Shown: one piece after another, positions 1 to 15,400 of the stretch
Numbering within the stretch: position 1 is the stretch's first letter
Layout of the letters: the number at the start of each line of letters is the position of its first letter
NCBI GenBank assembly: GCA_016490735.1
Contig: JAEMWC010000377.1
Coordinates: 579,501-643,500, forward strand
DNA length: 64,000 bases
Source: Pachyseris speciosa
Lineage: Eukaryota > Cnidaria > Anthozoa > Scleractinia > Pachyseridae
Reading direction: 5' to 3'
The notes under the pieces: model-generated
Told to the model about the DNA's origin: nothing
The model's input: only the letters and a program-made list of their open reading frames with translations
Database searches by the model: none
Position numbers and translations under genes: made by a program

Positions 1-226
1 GACTTTAGAAACAAGATTGACATCAAAAGTGATTATGTAAAGCACGCGAAATAGATTTTAAAAGTCATTTTCATCCTCAATCTCGTACTAATGTTTTCGA
101 GAAGCTACGTTTCGCCTACCGGAAACGGAAATTGTTTTTGGTAAACCCATGAATCCCATAAGGCTTCTTGGCCTGGTGCTTCCCTGTCACAACTAACTCG
201 AGAGTAATGCTTCGTCTATAGCGACC

Positions 227-476
227 ATGAATAACTATAGATCACTCCTGTTGGAGCTTTCCAACAGCTTGACTACTCTCGACCTCGAGCAGCTAAAATT
301 TGTATGCGTAGATGTCATCCCTGCCGGAGAAGCACAGAGAATTACTCAAGGGTTCGAACTGTTCAGTGCTCTTGAGCGGCGTAACAAGTTGTCAGATAAA
401 AACAGGGATTTCTTGGCATCTAAACTGATCGATATCAACAGAAATGACTTGAGGAGTAAACTATTAGGGATACAAG
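227..476 (+). CDS. Exon 1: death effector domain
   Basis: Encodes residues 1-83. The start is the first ATG of the open frame. Leu-rich helices (MNNYRSLLLELSNSL, then LEQLKFVC) and RNDL in the last helix are DED hallmarks. The donor follows ATACAAG at 476 and leaves phase 1. The frame stays open into the intron to 547, which gives a falsely longer ORF. Confidence 0.82.
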
Positions 477-3400
477 GTAGGAATGTGTTTGAACAAATAA
501 AAATCTGTACCTTCTTGTGTTATTACAATCATGGAGTGAACTCTTGAACTGAGAGCCTCGTCACTCAAAACCATATTTAAATTGAATTTTCTTGTTTCAG
601 TTGAATTGAATCAGTAGCCATTAAATTTTATCTAGTTTTAGAAACTTTAAAAAAAAATTGTAAGTTTTTAGTTAGGGAAATTGTTTTTATACAGGGTTAA
701 CCTCACGATTTCCCTATTCAGGATATTTTTGTATTTGTGTTGTAATCTCCTGAATAAATGTAAGCTTAATGTTATGTTTCAAACAGTTGACGTCTCCCAA
801 AAGGGATACTTGTGTTATTGTCCTGGCCACACACAACCTGTCTCGAGACAAAATTCACTTTAGCATTAACATCACTCAAAAACAAGGTCTTAAGGAGACT
901 CGAAAGGGTTTTTCGTTGCTGTACTTGCTGTGAAATGATGAAAGATTACAAAGAAGGAAACTTTAATGGTGTGGGCAAACTATGTCTCTTTGCAACTCTA
1001 TTGTTGGCTATACGTTAAGGGTACTTTGACGTCATATCAGTTAGCATGGTAATGTGCCAGGTCCATGAAAAGGTCCTTTAAATTTCAGTTTTTGTAAATT
1101 ATCTGAAAAACTAACTCAGTGGCCTACCGTTTTTGTGGCTAGTGCCTCGTAAGAGGGCTAGTCACTATGTTATGGCCTTTGAGTGTGGGACAGTGGTGAC
1201 TCGGATGTGGGAGTGTAATTCGGAGTATCTTCGTACATTTCCGTTCGGCAAGTGTTCGGAGGTCAGGGTCAGCATCGCTCAGCTCAAAGCACGCTTTTGT
1301 GTTTGCCTTTCGTCCAGCGATACAGCAGGGTTGTAGCTTGCTGTTCGTTCGCGAGAATTCTTTCCACAGGACAAAATAAGAGTAGCATAAAGAATACAGA
1401 TTGAAAGACTCTTGTTCGGTCGGTGAGATGTTATGCTTATGTTGAATTTTAAAACTCCACTCGGAGTGTGCATTCGCTGTTTAAATTATTCTTTACATTG
1501 ATGGCAATCCGATCATTATTTTACTTTATTCCGATGTATTTCTTTGCATTAGAAAACAGATGAGTGCCAGTTGTACTAAAATGAGCGAAGATTCCAATAA
1601 AATCTCCGATCAGATAACGCTGGGTATTTTGGCATTCATATGTGGGCTGGGTGAGTGGGTGAGACGTTAAAACTTCTATTCGCGCACGTAAACGAAGTGT
1701 TCTCGAATTCCAGCAAATAAGCCTGAAATCGGCAAGATGAAATTGGATGATAAACCGCAATAAAGCAACTGGATAAACTGCGAGCGGGTGCGAAAGATTT
1801 GCATAACACGAAAACAACACACTCGTTTATTTGCATATGGTGACGCAGCGCATAGTTTGTTCAAAATTACTTTGCTCGAAGCTCCGAAGTACAGCAGCTC
1901 ACAACGAAGACGGAATAAATGTGCTATATTTTTCAGATAAATATTCGTAAACCAAAAGGTTCAGTAGCTGCGTGGCACAGTAAACAGTAAAAAGTTTTAA
2001 ATAGTATTAACGCAGTGCCAAATTAAAAGCAAAGTTTATAGCAGACGTTTCGGGCCTAGCCCTTCCTCAGTGCTAAGTTGAGTTTTGAATGGGACACGTA
2101 ATGGAATAAGTCAACAGTTGTACGCGCGACTCTAACGAATAGGTAAGAGCGCGCGCGTAGAGCTATTTAAAAAATAAAATCCACGTTCAGTCCATGCGGC
2201 CTAAGAGTGCCAAGATGAAAAATTAGGCGCATTTCGTCACGGCGTCTGGCATTGTCAGTACCCCTGCATTGTTTCACACAGCGGACCTCCATGTCACTTA
2301 GTCCGTGTCCGGGAATGTTGAAATGTTCTCTACGCGTGCGCTCTTACCTATCCGTTAGAGTCGCGCATACAACTGTTGACTTATTCAATTACGTGTCCCA
2401 ATGATTCAAAACTCAACTTAGCACTGAGGAAGGGCTAGGCCCGAAATGTCTGCTATAAACTTTGTTTTTAATTTGGCACTGCGTTAATACTATTTAAAAC
2501 TTTTTATATTTTTCAGAGGCTGTCGAAGATTCAAAATCTTTTGACCATGAAAATCGTCAGAGGCGCATTTCACAGGAGATGATTCATATCTTTATTTCTC
2601 GCCGCTTTACGCTTGATTGAACATATCACTTCACGACTGTTTCTTTAATACCTTTCGGCCAGCATCGGATGCGTGAAAAGACCTTTAGATGCTTCTTTTT
2701 GTAAGTGAATGAAAGCGAAAATGTTTACTCAGCAACCATGAAGAGCCTATAAGTATAAGAGTATTCCTTCTACGGGCGTCTGGATCATTCTCACATGCCG
2801 TCACTTAACGTTCGGAAATTAGATAAAATAGTTTTAATAACAAGCACGTCTTTTGGTACTAGACCAATGTGATCAACCTAAAAGTGATCGAAAGCTTTCT
2901 AAAATCAGGTAAATAAACTTTTTAGCTAGAACGAATGAGAGTTATTTTGAAACCGATGACTTTACTCACACCGGCAAAAAAATTTGTCTTTCCCGAGTAA
3001 ATAACTCAGGGTGACTCCATCGGCTTGATCGGGTGAGAATTTTCTCTGAACGGATGGTCGGTATTTAATGGATAGGTTTACTGCTATTTATTTATTTTTG
3101 GCTTCAAAAATAGGGTACACATTATATACGGTTGCGCATTGTATACACGAGTAAATTTCGGGGAAAAAAAATCTCTCATCAGATATCGCAATAATACGCT
3201 AGGTTGTAAACAGCTTGCCTTGCGTGACTCGAGTGATGAAGAAACAACTGACAATCGTTTACTATCCCTTTCTCGTGAAAATGAAAAAGCTTTAGCACTA
3301 GCCACATGCAGTCAGTGACTGTCTATTTTTATTTCTTTGTTGGAAAGTTCCCTAAATTCTTTAACTTTTCAGACAGTATGAAAATCAAAGGGTGCCTGTG

Positions 3401-6400
3401 GCTAACTCGTGGATAAGGTACACAAAGCCAAATCTTTGTCTACCAGCCTTTGTAGCCCAGGTATGACTAGAAGACACATGTGAGGGAATGTAACAAATTT
3501 AACTTGCTAAGTTTATTGACTTTGCTGCCCTTTGTAGGAACCATATGTGATGGTATTTACCTGTGAATCTAGAGCCTCTTTGGAAGGTATCACTGTCCAC
3601 TGGCTCACTGTAGGGTTCCTGTACCTTTGTAGTCGTGTTTTTTTTTTGTTACACAAACGATTGCAAAGAGAATTAGGCTGTGAGGAAGCCCAAGACCCAG
3701 AGGGTTTTAAGAAGTTGTGTGCACAGGAGACTACAAAGCAACAGGCGTGTGGAATTATAAATAAATTGATAATGTGACATTGCTACGGGATTTCCAGATT
3801 TTTTTCGAGATATGAGTCCTGTTCAATAAAAACACAGGAGTACTGTGCATTGAAATTTTCTAAGATAAATTTGAACTATTCCGGCTAGGGTACTCAGGCC
3901 TAGAAGCTGGTCTCCCAAAACAATTAATCAATAAATTATTAACTGATTGCGTGATTCATTGATTATAAAAGTAAATAAGAGAGCTTTTCTGGTGCCTAAT
4001 TAAGCAATTATTAAATATACGTGATATATTTTTCTACTTTCATAAATGCCATGGCTTCTTCCAAACATCAGCAACTGAGTGTGTGATTGAAATATACCAC
4101 AAATAAACTACCTGTATGCAAGTGTAATAATGACCATTTTAGAGAAACATCTTGCAGTGATAATTCAGGTTTAATTAGAATCTTCCTCTAGTTCATTTTT
4201 CGATCTAAAAGTCGGACATGGATGCAGCATAGCAAATTCTTAAATAGTTTTTCGCTAAATTTGGTCCTTGCGAATTTTTGCAAATGTAATGAACTGGTTC
4301 GTCACAAAATCAAAAACAACAAGGAAAAACTGCACTATTAATAAGAGAAGGAAAACCAGGAGCACAACAACAACAACAACAACAATTCTTTCCTGTAGTT
4401 GCTTAGCATTAGATAGTTTGCTTTGTTAGCAAAACAAAACAATCGGAAGAGTTAATTTTAGCAAAGCAAACGCGAAGTGAATAATTGTAAACAGACCTCA
4501 AAATAAATTTGTGTAAAAACTCATTTGTAGTTACAGTACTCAGGGGCATCCAACGACATCTCTCGGTAGATATCTGTTTCGACTTGGGCTTTCGGCGTAG
4601 ATTAAAGAGTGCACTCGGATTTTCATAACTAAAACGTGGCCTAAAAGATTCGCAATTGAAAAATTATAGCCCTTGAGGTTTTCGGAAAGGTCATATTTGC
4701 TGTTTGTGGCAGTCAAAAACATCAGCTAGCATTTTTGGAAAGAAAATAGTTCTCTAGAAAGCTCATGGAAAGTTCATTTCAGCTTGCATTTTCTCAAAGG
4801 AAGATTTTGTTCCCTAACATTTTCGGGCAATTAAAATTTCAGCTAGGGAATCTGAACAGATAAACTTGTTTTAGCTTATGAAAACATCACTTGAAACAGA
4901 GTTCAAACACCATAAGGGGCTTAAAAATGCCGTTCTACAGCTTTTGGTTGATTTGGCTCGTTGGGTGCCCCTGAGTACTGTACATGTAATGGCAAAATCA
5001 ACACAATCATAAAGATGCCAGCCTGTCAACAACTTCTAAGGCACTAAAATAAATCAGGAATAAACTATCACAAAGAAAAATATTGAGGTACTTTGAGAAA
5101 TGGAGCAGATTTGTACGGCTTGTACAGATGAAAGCCCAAGTGGCGTTCCCAGAGAAGATTGTGTCACATGTTTTCTGCTGCAACAAATCGTCCGAACAGC
5201 TATGAATGTCATCAAGTGTGTGACCATTTGTAGACTGATTTTTTTTGTGCCACGCTTTGCTAACATAATAAATCAACATCAGTGTGTTAGAAGAATTTTG
5301 GCCTGTTTTAATGCACGAAAGAGTGCCCTGCAGGGCGACAAATAATTTTTTGTAGTCGCCCTTACCCCAAATGTTTTACTGCTAAGGGTGCCGCAAGCCG
5401 CTAGAGCACAGCCTTGACTGGATATAAGTAAAGGCGTCTGTGTTGGTCAGCAATTCCCTTCCAATGTGAAACCACTAGTCTTGGATCGAAGCAATGCTTT
5501 ATTGCCCTAGTTTGACCACAAAATTCTTTGGTTTCGTATCATGAACTCATCAATTGTGCCATGAATGTTTGTCAATAGTTGTTTCGTTCAAGAAATCCTC
5601 GATTTACTTTGATTCGATGTAAATTTGATATGTTTGACAAATATGATTCATTTTCATCAAGGCTTACCACATTGGCATGAGATTTACTGATTTTCAGGTC
5701 ACTTTCCAGAAAGCTGGAATTTATATTTCCCCTGTGAGCTTCCGAAGTCGATCGATGAGACCAAATGATCATCTCCTCGTCATGTTTAGCACCTGGACGA
5801 GACAAAGGTAATGAAATCCAGTATCCAAGTTGGCTATAGTACTAATATGAAACATCTTCAGTCCACCTGAAGACACTTAATTGTCCTGTGAAAGCTAGAA
5901 AATCAGCAAATCCTCTGAACATGATGCATGCTGAGCTGGAGTGAGCTTTGATCGGAGTGACCTTCGAGAATGATCGATGTGCCGAGCGCTCTCCTTCGGG
6001 GCTGACTAATTATGAAATGTGTCTACACCTTAGTGAGTGAGTGACACGCAGTGCCCACAATAACTCGTTCCTACGCTTCGTGTATCCATGAGTTAAAAAG
6101 TTATTTAGTATTATTTTATTTATTAGAAAAAATCTGACTTGTTTTATGGCTTACAGAAAATTGTACCAGATAATTTTCCCCGAAACTTTTACAATTGAAG
6201 TGCCATCATAAATAGTGCTTGCATGAAAAAAATCAGGATAGGTCAAAGCGCAAAATTTTGAGTTAAAAACAAATGTTTTTTGCAGCTTTTATTTCCAGTT
6301 CACATGATTTTACGCAGTATTTGACTTCTGGTTTGTTGCGTGCGTGACTTTTTAATGGTGATTTTTCAGCTGACGTGTGCATCTCAGATATGGCATGTGT

Positions 6401-9400
6401 AGATTGCGGCGAGCGCTGCTAAAAACTCTTTCCAGCCTCCTTAAATAGGTCGTTGAATGACTATAAGTTATATGTTAGAATCTTACAGTGTTATGAAGCC
6501 CAGTTCAAGGCTATGCTCTAACAAAAATTTTAGGGAATCCAAAAAACTCTGAACCTTTGAACTCCAGGGTGCCCAGCGTAGTAACTTTGTTCAAAAACCA
6601 AGATTTCCTTGTCACCCAAAGGCAAAAGTAATTCGCCAGAGGCCACTGGGCACTGCTAAAGCACAGTCCTGGTTACACTACTACCCCAGCTTAAGCAGTT
6701 TATGATGTTCCCATAACTAAGAAAACCATAAGAACAAAGAATAACTCCTGGACTTTTTTAATAAATTAATATTATTGTTCTGCAACCAATCAGATTTATT
6801 GATGAGATAACATAATCCTGTTTCTATTAAAATGTGCAACCATTTATTTGTTTGGTTTTCTGTTTATGTTTTTCCAGGAAATCACTATGCTGAAGTGCAA
6901 AACCCACGTAAGTACATGATCATGATCATCCCTTATAAGTGAGTTACACTGAAATTTGTCACACTCTCATATGCATTGGTATAAAAAAAAATGCCCAATT
7001 ATTGGTGAACAAGTTATGAAACTTTTTTTGACATAACAGGTTACCATAGCAACACCGTAGCCTGTTGAAAACACCCCTTATTTTAGCTTTACGTGACAAT
7101 AACTCGAAAACGAGCTCGGTGACCCCCATTTTTTATTTTTGGAAAATGATTAGCATAATATAATAAAACTTTTTGCAAAGTTTAAAAAAAAATTGTTGGA
7201 GCGGATTCAGAGCCACGTTAAATATTCAAAAATATTTAGGTGGAAGGAGCCACCTTAAATAAGCCCCCTGGAGATAAAATTAATGTAGCATTTATGACTG
7301 TCCGAGGAAAAGCAACTTTATAAACAATGGGTGTCTTTTTGCGACACAACAATAATTTATTTTATTTATATTTACACTAGTATTCACATACATGTATTTG
7401 TAGTAACTAAAATGACATTTAACATGCACATTTTACATTTCATTAACGTGTTAACAGGAGGAATTGTTGATGCCTAGATTTTGAATGAACACTACTAAGT
7501 ACATTTAAATAATCCCAAAACAAAAAACGGTGGAAAAAGAAATTGCTATGTAAACAAAGTAAGTTTAAGTTGTGATAACCTTACCAAGCACACTGTTCCC
7601 ATTTCACATTTGTTGCTCTTCTTCTCAAGGTTAAATTCCCTGTTTTTTGTTAATGTAAGTTCAGTTTTAGCCTTGAATCCCAGAATAGTTCAGTAACAGT
7701 TATGGTCATGTTTTAATTTGAAGACATTTTGGGTAATAATAATTAAAAATAATTATGGTATTGGTAATGATTATATAGATGTAGTACCTGCACCAGTGGA
7801 AGAAAGATGGCAATTTACAGTGAATGAACTGAGGTCTGCTCTGCCCCAGGAAGAGCGGGAGCCACAAGAGCAAGGTGAACCTATTCTTGTGCCATCAAGC
7901 CATTCAACGCATCGATCTTCTAGCTCAACACCTGCCCAAGAACAATGTCAACCCAGTCAGAGGTCTTTAACTGACTCAAGTGATTCATCTACTAGCTCAG
8001 CAATTGTGCCTCAATTTCAAGGGTATTCTGATCCCATCTCAAGGTTTGTAAGTCTTAATTTAGGAACTTTTTTCCCAAACTCATGAACTTTCAGACACTA
8101 GGTTAATATGTTCATCATGTTTGTGAGCTTTGATACCTTTTTTAGTTATGAAAAAAATTATCCATTGCAAACACATGTAAAACATCATATACATAATTTT
8201 ACATAGTGATACATAATCCATCTGGGGTGAGCTTGTAGTGTTTCTTGACATGTAGGTCATAGCTAGTTTGGTATGCAAAACAGAGTATCAGAGGATGAAC
8301 TAACTTCTGCCATGTTCCTTTGATTCAGAGAACCACACCAAAGACCTGCACCTGATAGCCAGCTTGTGCCAGATCATGATCCCAGACAAGAGGCATCCCT
8401 TTCACGTTCAGAGTTTGGTTTGGATCGAAATGGCAGTTATCTAGATCCTAAGAAGTACAAGCTGATGAAACGCTTAGGATCTGGTGGATTTGCCAAGGTA
8501 TTGCTTCTGGATGGAGAATGTGTTACAAAAAATTGCAATAAGGTTTTAAAGGGGATAGGGTCGTTTTCAATGGCATTTTTATCAGTACAACAGCATCTCT
8601 CATTGATTTTGATACCTTTGTATTTTAAGTAACCCTTTCTCTGTTACAAAAGCTTTCTGCTTTAAATGAAACATGTTATCAGGGCAACAGCATCTCTCAT
8701 TGATTGTGATACCTCCATATTTTCAAGTAACCCTCTACTAAAGCTTTGCCAAGGTATTGCTTCTGGATGGAGAATTTGTTGCAAAAAAATTGCAAGAAGG
8801 TTTTAAAGGGGATAGGGTCGTTTTCAATTGCATTTTTATCAGTGCAACAGCATCTCTCTTCCATTTTGATACCTTTGTATTTTCAGTAACCCTTTCTCTG
8901 TTATAAAAGCTTTCTGGTTTAAATGAAACATGTTATCAGTGCAACAGCATCTCTCATTTATTGTGATACCTTCATATTTTCAAGTAACCCTCTCTTTGTT
9001 ACAAAAGCTTTCTGGTTTAAATGAAACATGGACAATTATTAACTGAAGTTAACTTTATAACAAATTCATTCCACAGGTTTATCTTGTAGAGGACAGGAAC
9101 ACAGGCCGAAGGATGGCATGTAAAATGTGCGACCTTGGAGAAAATCATCGTGAGGTTCAAATGGTATGTAGTAGAATCAGTCACTGGGAGAGAATCCATC
9201 ACACAACTTTATATTTTCAATAATTTGACAGAATCAGTCAGTTAAAGAATTACCATAAATTATTTACTCAGCAACACATTCTAAACTTCTCATTTGTGAA
9301 TTGAAGACAGACATGTATCTGTTGTGGTTCAAATTTTATTACCCGGGCTGCGCACGTCTCGCGCGGCGCCCGGGTCTAAGATTACCGACGGTTCTTCTTT

Positions 9401-12400
9401 TTCGTCGAGTATCATCCACAAAGTGCACTTCTGGCGTTTCTGCGCAAGCGCTAACTATTTTTAACAGAGTGATGCCTGTTGTCACGTATCGGAAAATGTC
9501 AATTCACCTTGTGTCTTTTGAAGTCTGAACAAACAATATGTTAAGAGAAGTGTCTATGCGAATGTTTGCAAGTTCAAAGGCGAGGAGAAAGCTTTTAACA
9601 TGAGTAAACTTAACTCCAGATGGACTGCCGTGTTTCCTCGTGTCTGCTTCAGTAGACTGCGAGTAGTCTCTAATTTTGGCGATGGATTGTGGGGCGGGCG
9701 AAAGACACGTGGGCGCGCGAAGTTGCGAGGAGACGCGACACGAGGGGAGCGCCAAAAATTAGAGACTACAGACAAAGGGACTTTGACCTTTCATGGCCGA
9801 GTGATTCGGAAGTATAAATCTCATATCAACAGCAAGAATGATACTTGTTGTCACGTATCGGAAAACGTCGATTCACCTTGTGTCTTTGAAGTCTGAACAA
9901 CTAATATGTTAAGAGAAGTGTCTATACGAATGTTTGCAAGTTCAACAGCGAGAAGAAAGCTTTTAACATGACCAAAATTTAACTCCAGATGGACTGCCGT
10001 GTTCCCCGTATCCGCTCCATTGAGATGTACATTTTGTTGAATAACTCAAGTACGGGATATCACACACCCCTGAGACTTTGACAGGTAGTAAATTTACTAT
10101 TTTAATTTCTGGACTTTAATTTTTGAATGATAAGGGATTAGTTTTTACAAATGTACTTGTCTAGCGGCTTGAAACTGTCCAGAAACGTTCCTTTCTTGTG
10201 TTTCAAATGACCCTGGATTGACGTATTTGTAAACAGTTTCACTCTGCTAATTAATTTTCTACTCACATTTCACCGAGACTCCATTCACTTTTATTCGAAA
10301 AAATCCTACATCGTTTGATAAGCGTTTCCTTTCTCAAACAATTATCCATCGAAACGAAAACAAGTGTGCTTAGTTTTTGTTTTGGAATCAATACACTATT
10401 TTTATCACCTTGCATAATGATAAACCTCTGTGGCCTAAAGGTCATTGTTCCTGCCTGTGACGCAGCTAACCCGGGTTCGATGTCTGTTAGTGGTATATAT
10501 CACGAGCTTTATTTTTTCTGTTTCTCTTTTTCTTGTTCTTTTAGAAATATTTTTTACAAGTGTTATAATTATTGTTCTCAATGGTTGAGCTGTATTTTAG
10601 AGGAATATATGTTGATAGGGGTCTAAAGAAATAGACTCCAACACAAGCTAAACACAATGCGTCCGATGTAAGAAAGACAGACTTCCCTCTATTCTTTTGT
10701 TTAGCACTAAGTTAGGGATACAATACTGTTTTTTGCAAGCCCGGGTTTAGGCTAATTGTAGCCTCTTGTTTTTGTTTAAATTTCTTTCAAATCAGTTTAT
10801 TTTTTTGACAATAGTTCATTTTTTTCAAACTAGTTAATTTTTTTTTTCAAACTATAGACATTCCAAATTATAGGACCTTGAAAGAGAATTGTAAATTGCG
10901 TAATGTTTGTACGACAGAAATGAGGGCAGTAACATTCAGCCGTTCTGGTGCCATAATATTTATGAACTTGGCTATTTGTCTCAGACAAGTTGAGGAACAT
11001 TGGATGCAAAAATTGATTGTGATAATAAAACGTAACTGAACTTGGCGATATGAAATGGGTTCACTTGAAAAATATTGAGGATACCCAATTTAGCAAGTAA
11101 TGGAGCAGAATATAATGTGCTCCATAATAGGAATTAGTGACGGCTTGCACAGCACGTTTTTGCAGTATGAAAATCCTATTTAAGTTGGACTTATAAGTGA
11201 ACGACCAAGTGGAGTTACAATAGGTGATATAGGGATATACACTGTTATACACTTCCAGTTATTTCTTTCTCCATGTGCTTGAAGAGTCGTTTTAGGTGTA
11301 TTAGCCAAAATAAAGTTACAGTTTGTTGAAAGAAAAACTTACATGTAATAAGCGCCTCCCTCAATTAAGCGCCCTAATTCCTCTTGGCCAAAATTTTGAA
11401 TACTGTAAGCTTCTGGGCACTTATTTAAGGAAATACCCTTCCATAAAAGCTAACCCTTAAAATCAGGGTTTATGCCTAAATAATAAGATCAGTGCCTAAC
11501 CCTAACCCCCAATCTGAAAACCCCCTAACCCTCCTAAACCCCCTAACCCCTTTACCGCCCTTATCCCCCTTACCCCCTAACCCTCCTAACTCCCAATCTG
11601 TAACCCCCCCTAACCCTCCTAATCCCCTAACCCCCAATCTGTAACCCCCGTACCCCCTAACCCCCAATCTGTAATCCACCTTACCTCCCGTACCCCCTAA
11701 CCCCCAATCTGTAATCCACCTTACCCCCTAACCACCCTAACCCTCCTAACCCCCAATCAGTAACCCCCTTACCCTAACCCTTTTCTTATTCAAGTACGGG
11801 ATACCACACACACCAGAGACTTTGACAGGTAGTTTATTTTCTATTTTTCCACAATATCTCAATTTCTGGACATTATGTTTTGAATGATAAAGGATTTTAA
11901 TTTGTACTTTCATGATGTGAAACTGACTGCAGAAAACTTACTCTATCTCTCTTTCTTATAGCACTGTCTCTGTTTCAAATGATGTATTTGCAAACAGTTT
12001 CACTCTGCTGAATATTCTCCTTACATTTCACCAAGATTCCAGTAGCGTTCATGTGAAAAAATCCTGCATTGTTCAATTTAAGCATTTCCTTTCTCAAACA
12101 CTGGGCATAAATATCCATCGAAGTGAAAACAGTAATTGTTTTCTCTTCTGTTTGCATAGTCATTTTGGAATAAATACACTATTTTTACCTCATTAGTTAT
12201 GCAGAACCTCTGTGGTCTAGAGGTCATTGTCTCTGATGCTGATAACCTGGGTTCGAACTCCTACCAGTGGCACCTGTCATGTTTTTTTTTTCTCTTTTTC
12301 TTCTTCTTTTATAAATGTTTTTTTTTACAATAATTATTGTTATTATTATTGTTGTTACTGGTTGGGCTGTAAAGCAATTTTGTAATTTTAAAGGGATATA

Positions 12401-15400
12401 TGTTGATAGGGGTCTCTATGGATATAAACTGCAAAGAAATAGACTTGAACGCAAGCGCAATGTGTCCGATGTAAGAAGGACAGATTTTTCTCTGCAGGCC
12501 CAAGTTTAGGCTAAGTGTAGCCTCTACACTGTAGTTTATTTATCAACAAAGATCCTGTTTTTGTAACTTTGTTGATGTACGTGTAAGTTCAGTTAATTAT
12601 AAAGAAAGGAAAATTTAATAAAGTTTGTGTAATGAAGAAAAACTTCCCTTGATTGTAAAATCAAAGGACCCTATGGGTCAGCCCATGAATGCAAGTGATA
12701 TGTTATGGGATATCAAATTAATGGCTTGGATATGATGGAGTTGATTGGAAGTTATGGTAATAATTTTAGGAAACAAGGTACAGACCTTTTTTATTTTTAA
12801 AAAAAATTTAGGAAACAAGGTACAGACTTTTTTTTAATTTTGAAAATGCAAATTTCTATGGAGCAATTTTGTTTGCATGCCAAGTTACATGTCTTGAAAT
12901 ACACTGGTTCAGACTTAGGCACACAAATTCCTCACTTTTACCTCTAAAAATTAACTATTCAACATTTTAATGCATCCATTGCACCATGTCAATTGTGTAA
13001 TAATCTGTAGAAGGTAAGGTATCGTTTGTTATTTTTCTTTATTGTTGTTGTAATTTTCAAGTTTGATAAATCAGCTACACTGTATGTTTAGTTGTACATG
13101 TATGACTGCATGAAATCGAAGTATTCCAACAGCTCTCTCGGATACAATGACCAATATAAGGAAGGTTGCTTATCGATAGGGTTTGAGTGTCAGTGATTTT
13201 TCCAGTCTTCAGGGCATCCAAATAGCTGCTGCCACAACAAAAGACATCATTTACCTCATGGTCCTTATGTGAACACCATTGATGAACTAGGCAGACATGT
13301 TGATCATACAGCTATGCTGACAAACTCATAAAACATTGTTTTCCTCTTGACTAAATACTAATTTGCATAATACCCTGATGAATAGTTCTGCAGATGAATA
13401 CAGCTTATTTTAATATACTAAATTGACAAAGTTTTTCCCCTTTCCTGTCCTTCAAGTCTATTTGAGGTCTGATGCAATTAACAAATGCACGATGGAATGC
13501 ACATACATGATACATCCCATGTGATCTGTGGTGTTTCGGAAAAAGTTTAATATGATTTGGTTTTATTTTGGTTGTGTGTTTGTTTTTCCCCTAGAAAACA
13601 ACAGCATTTTTTAAGGAAGTGGTTGTTCTGATGGCAGTAAATCACAGATACATTGTGAGGTTCCTTCATGCAGAGGTAGTTCGGGATACTCTACTGATGT
13701 TCCTGGAATACATGGAAGGGGTAGGTCATTTGATTGGGGACTGTACAGTAGTGTCACTTGAGGATACATGTAACTTAAGGGTCTTGTGTCATAACCTCAC
13801 AAGCGACTTGGATGCAAAATAGAATTATGATTGCATGGGCATATATACCATGCTATAAGTTGCCCAGCGTATAATAATCTTCGGTGTCACAAACACTGCA
13901 AACACATTTTTTTTATATTTGAAATGGTTGAGATGCACTTCGAATTCTCTTCAGCTGTTAGCAATGACAAACATACCTTGGAGTTACTTAATATTCTATT
14001 TGATTTGATTGTGTCTGATTTGGAATCATGTGCAAGTTGCCACACAATTATACATGTATGACAAAAGTGAATCACTGGGAGATTTCTCTGCTGATTGAGT
14101 ACGTTTTGGACGTGGATATTTGCAGAAGGATAATAAAAGTTTCATTTCTTTGGAACATTGAATGAAAGCTGTTATGCTTGTGAGTTGAACTGTGAATCGA
14201 CCTGAGTGTTAATCAGAAAAAATCACTTTGTTTTTATCAAAACATTGTGTTTCTGTTACAACAATAAACGTCATATCTTGGAGTTGTTTATTCTATTCGA
14301 TTTGATTGGGTCTCACTTGGAATCATGTGCAAGTCGACATGCAATTCGTAATATGGCTAAAGTGCATGACTGGGCATCCCATGCAAATCCCCCCTGACCC
14401 CTGGTGTCTTGTTATTGAACTATAGGGCTGGGACTCAACCATTTTTAACCATAACTTTCTTTTAAAATAGTTGACAATTCATAGGGCTCAACTTCCAGTT
14501 GTGCCTCAAAGCAATTAGATGGCAATGCTTCACACACGCTCCTGCTGAAGTCACACCATAAAAATTATGTTGTCAAGGCACAGTGTTGCCATGGTCAGGG
14601 AAAAACACTTTCTTGAGGTCTGAGAAAAGTCAAGGAATTGTACAGGTGTATGTCAAGTCAGGGAAATTCTACTTGACCATTGTGGTGTCCAACCAGAAAG
14701 CTTTCGCTACTTTGGCCACCACTCACATATAAATTTATTCCTTAACAGCTTAACACTCCTTAATGCTTTATTATTGTCATTTCTTTACCCTATAAATTGT
14801 ATTAATAATTAATGAAGGAAATACAAAAGAAATTTATTTTTATTGAGTGTCTTTATATCTGATAATATAAGGACACGGCTAAATTTTACATCCAAATTTA
14901 AATTTAGTGTAAGAATGGATAGATGTGCATGTACAGTAAAGTTTTTTAAGCTGGTCAATAAATTCTCAATTTGTGTTTTATCAAGTCCTAAAACACTTGG
15001 CTGCGCCTCATGTTTTAAACTTGATAAAACACTCCTGCTCACTTGTAAATTGTATTTAAATATCCTTTATAGTTTGAATAAATGAAGAATTGATTTGAAT
15101 TACCTGAAAGTCAGTGAAAAGTCAGGGAATTTTACATTTGGTTAGCCTTTAGGCTTGGGAAGGAGATTCCTTGTCAGTAAAGGCAACTTTGTTTCAAAAA
15201 CTTCCTGCAAAGGAATTGATTTCTGTGGCTCCATTGCTGGCTTCATTGCCCAAGGATTTGTCCCGGTTGGTCAGTGAAAAGTCAGGGAATTTTTTCTATC
15301 CCAGTGAGTGGCAACCCTGCTGAGGTAGATCACAAACCTTATTCTCCATGGATAAGTAGCAGCCTCTTTACAAAGATCAAGGGCAGGTCAATAATTATTA

